From positions 2,852,001 through 2,916,000 of the forward strand of contig NZ_CP037423.1 of the NCBI RefSeq assembly GCF_007754155.1: DNA of 64,000 nt. The letters are read 5' to 3'. The translations under genes were made by a program, and so were the position numbers. Within the stretch, counting starts at the first letter, position 1; each line of letters begins with the position of its first letter. Below, in pieces: positions 63,355 through 64,000 of this stretch. Source of the DNA: Stieleria neptunia (lineage in GTDB: Bacteria > Planctomycetota > Planctomycetia > Pirellulales > Pirellulaceae). The notes beneath the pieces are model-generated. The model was not told the origin of the DNA. It did no database searches and saw only the letters and a program-made list of their open reading frames with translations.

Positions 63355-63858
63355 ATGCAATCCAAATTCCCAATCACCGGCGACCACGAATCACGACCTA
63401 ATGGCAAATCGTTTTTCCATTTTTGGCGATGCTTCTGGCTTTCCTTTCTCGTTATCTCACTCGCCTACGCTTGGTACTGCTATTACGTCCCCTCCAATCG
63501 CGTCGCTTGGGCTGAAAGCTACGCTTCTGCTCAAACGAAAGCCATTCAGACTGGGAAACCCATACTGCTCTATTTTACCGGCGAGTGGTGCGTTCCGTGT
63601 CGGATTATGAAACGCAACGTATGGGCCGACGAACAGGTGGCGGCATCGGTCAATGCGGAATTCATCCCTGTGGAAATTGACGTGGACGACCCTGACGACG
63701 CTGCTGTGTTAGCTCGCTACAACATCGTCGGCTCTCCCTTCACGATCGTTACCGATCAGGAAGGGAACGTTCTGCGATGGCGAGAAGGGGGACTCGAAAA
63801 ATCCGAATTTCTCGAATTCCTCAAGGCATCCAATTCATTCGTTTCTGAGGATTCTTAG
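63355..63858 (+). CDS. Membrane-anchored thioredoxin-like protein
   Basis: A 167-residue protein with an N-terminal membrane helix (FWLSFLVISLAYAWYCYYV) and a periplasmic thioredoxin domain. The active site is Cys79-Val-Pro-Cys82 in LLYFTGEWCVPCRIMKRNVWAD, followed by FIPVEIDVDDPDDAAVLARYNIVGSPFTIVTD with the cis-Pro region SPF. It resembles the C-terminal domain of DsbD and thioredoxin_7 proteins that reduce exported thiols. It ends in TAGTG, so the next frame starts within its stop codon. Confidence 0.88.
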   Translation: MQSKFPITGDHESRPNGKSFFHFWRCFWLSFLVISLAYAWYCYYVPSNRVAWAESYASAQTKAIQTGKPILLYFTGEWCVPCRIMKRNVWADEQVAASVNAEFIPVEIDVDDPDDAAVLARYNIVGSPFTIVTDQEGNVLRWREGGLEKSEFLEFLKASNSFVSEDS

Positions 63859-64000
63859 TGCCAAACGCCACGGCTACCGTTTCACCACAGAGAAATGAAC
63901 GAAGAGCTTGGGGCACTGGTGCGGTGAATCCGGCAGACTCTGTCGTGGCCGGCTCGATCTCCAAGAGCTTCACGGCGCTGGCCGTCATGCAACTGGTTGA
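63858..64000 (+). CDS. Beta-lactamase-family serine hydrolase, 5' part (runs off window)
   Basis: From GTG 63858 an open frame runs to the window end and contains VVAGSISKSFTALAVMQLV. This is the Ser-x-x-Lys catalytic motif of class C beta-lactamase-like/esterase proteins. Only about 30 residues precede the motif, whereas intact family members usually have 60-100 residues including a signal peptide. The start is therefore wrong or the gene is 5'-truncated. It is partial at the right edge. Identification depends on the Ser-x-x-Lys block alone. Confidence 0.55.
   Translation, partial: MPNATATVSPQRNERRAWGTGAVNPADSVVAGSISKSFTALAVMQLV

Noticed and set aside
1..64000. tRNA, rRNA, riboswitch or CRISPR features
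   Set aside because: No cloverleaf-like, rRNA-like, known aptamer-like or repeat-spacer pattern was recognised by eye; a covariance-model scan would be needed to be certain.

Overview
The window looks like a chromosome segment from a marine planctomycete of the Pirellulaceae (Rhodopirellula-like) type. This is inferred from gene content, not from a marker gene. The diagnostic families are a DUF1559 prepilin-like protein, a DUF1552 plus DUF1592/PSCyt1 cytochrome pair, dockerin-like EF-hand modules, PEP-CTERM proteins with an exosortase, several sulfotransferases and a secreted leucine-rich-repeat protein. No rRNA, tRNA, CRISPR array or plasmid/phage replication gene was seen.

Layout. (1) 1-4.5 kb: an intact ISKra4-like insertion sequence (353-2126, 24-bp inverted ends, 8-bp target duplication). 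It landed between the ribosome-binding site and start codon of a small secreted-protein gene. A frameshifted PEP-CTERM gene and an unknown membrane protein follow. (2) 5-14.2 kb: an extracellular-protein region with three intact PEP-CTERM proteins (two are tandem paralogues), three unrelated ectodomains (trypsin-like protease, endonuclease/exonuclease/phosphatase-fold enzyme, unknown) that share one C-terminal dockerin-like module, a DUF1559 protein, a TPR lipoprotein and an LTxxQ-like secreted protein. (3) 14.2-47.3 kb: a large exopolysaccharide locus. One long minus-strand gene run begins with an exosortase (38.3 kb) and continues through a Wzz/BY-kinase, EpsI, a nucleotide-sugar dehydratase, flippase, methyltransferase, five GT4 glycosyltransferases, a Wzy-like polymerase, three sulfotransferases, a polysaccharide deacetylase, a PglC-like initiating transferase, and an ACP/AMP-ligase/SDR acyl module. 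Plus-strand or outlying members are a NeuD/PglD-like acetyltransferase, a giant TPR protein, a PglE-like aminotransferase, a Wza-like export lipoprotein and a Cys-rich lipoprotein.

(4) 47.3-64 kb: a decayed REP-associated transposase fragment, a peroxiredoxin-like protein, the DUF1552/DUF1592 pair, a GH5-like glycosidase, an LRR protein, an S1C protease, a degenerate IS1380-family transposase, a thioredoxin-like protein and the start of a serine-hydrolase (beta-lactamase family) gene that runs off the window.

How the genes may work together (inference). PglF-, PglE-, PglD- and PglC-like proteins are all present in the locus. The repeat unit is therefore plausibly started by a di-N-acetylbacillosamine-type phosphosugar, extended by the GT4 enzymes, sulfated, methylated and possibly acylated, flipped and polymerised, and exported through the Wza-like protein under Wzz/BY-kinase control. 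Exosortase and EpsI couple this to processing of PEP-CTERM proteins, several of which are encoded about 30 kb away. A palindromic REP-like element occurs in two inverted copies, each supplying or abutting the stop codon of a gene in the locus.
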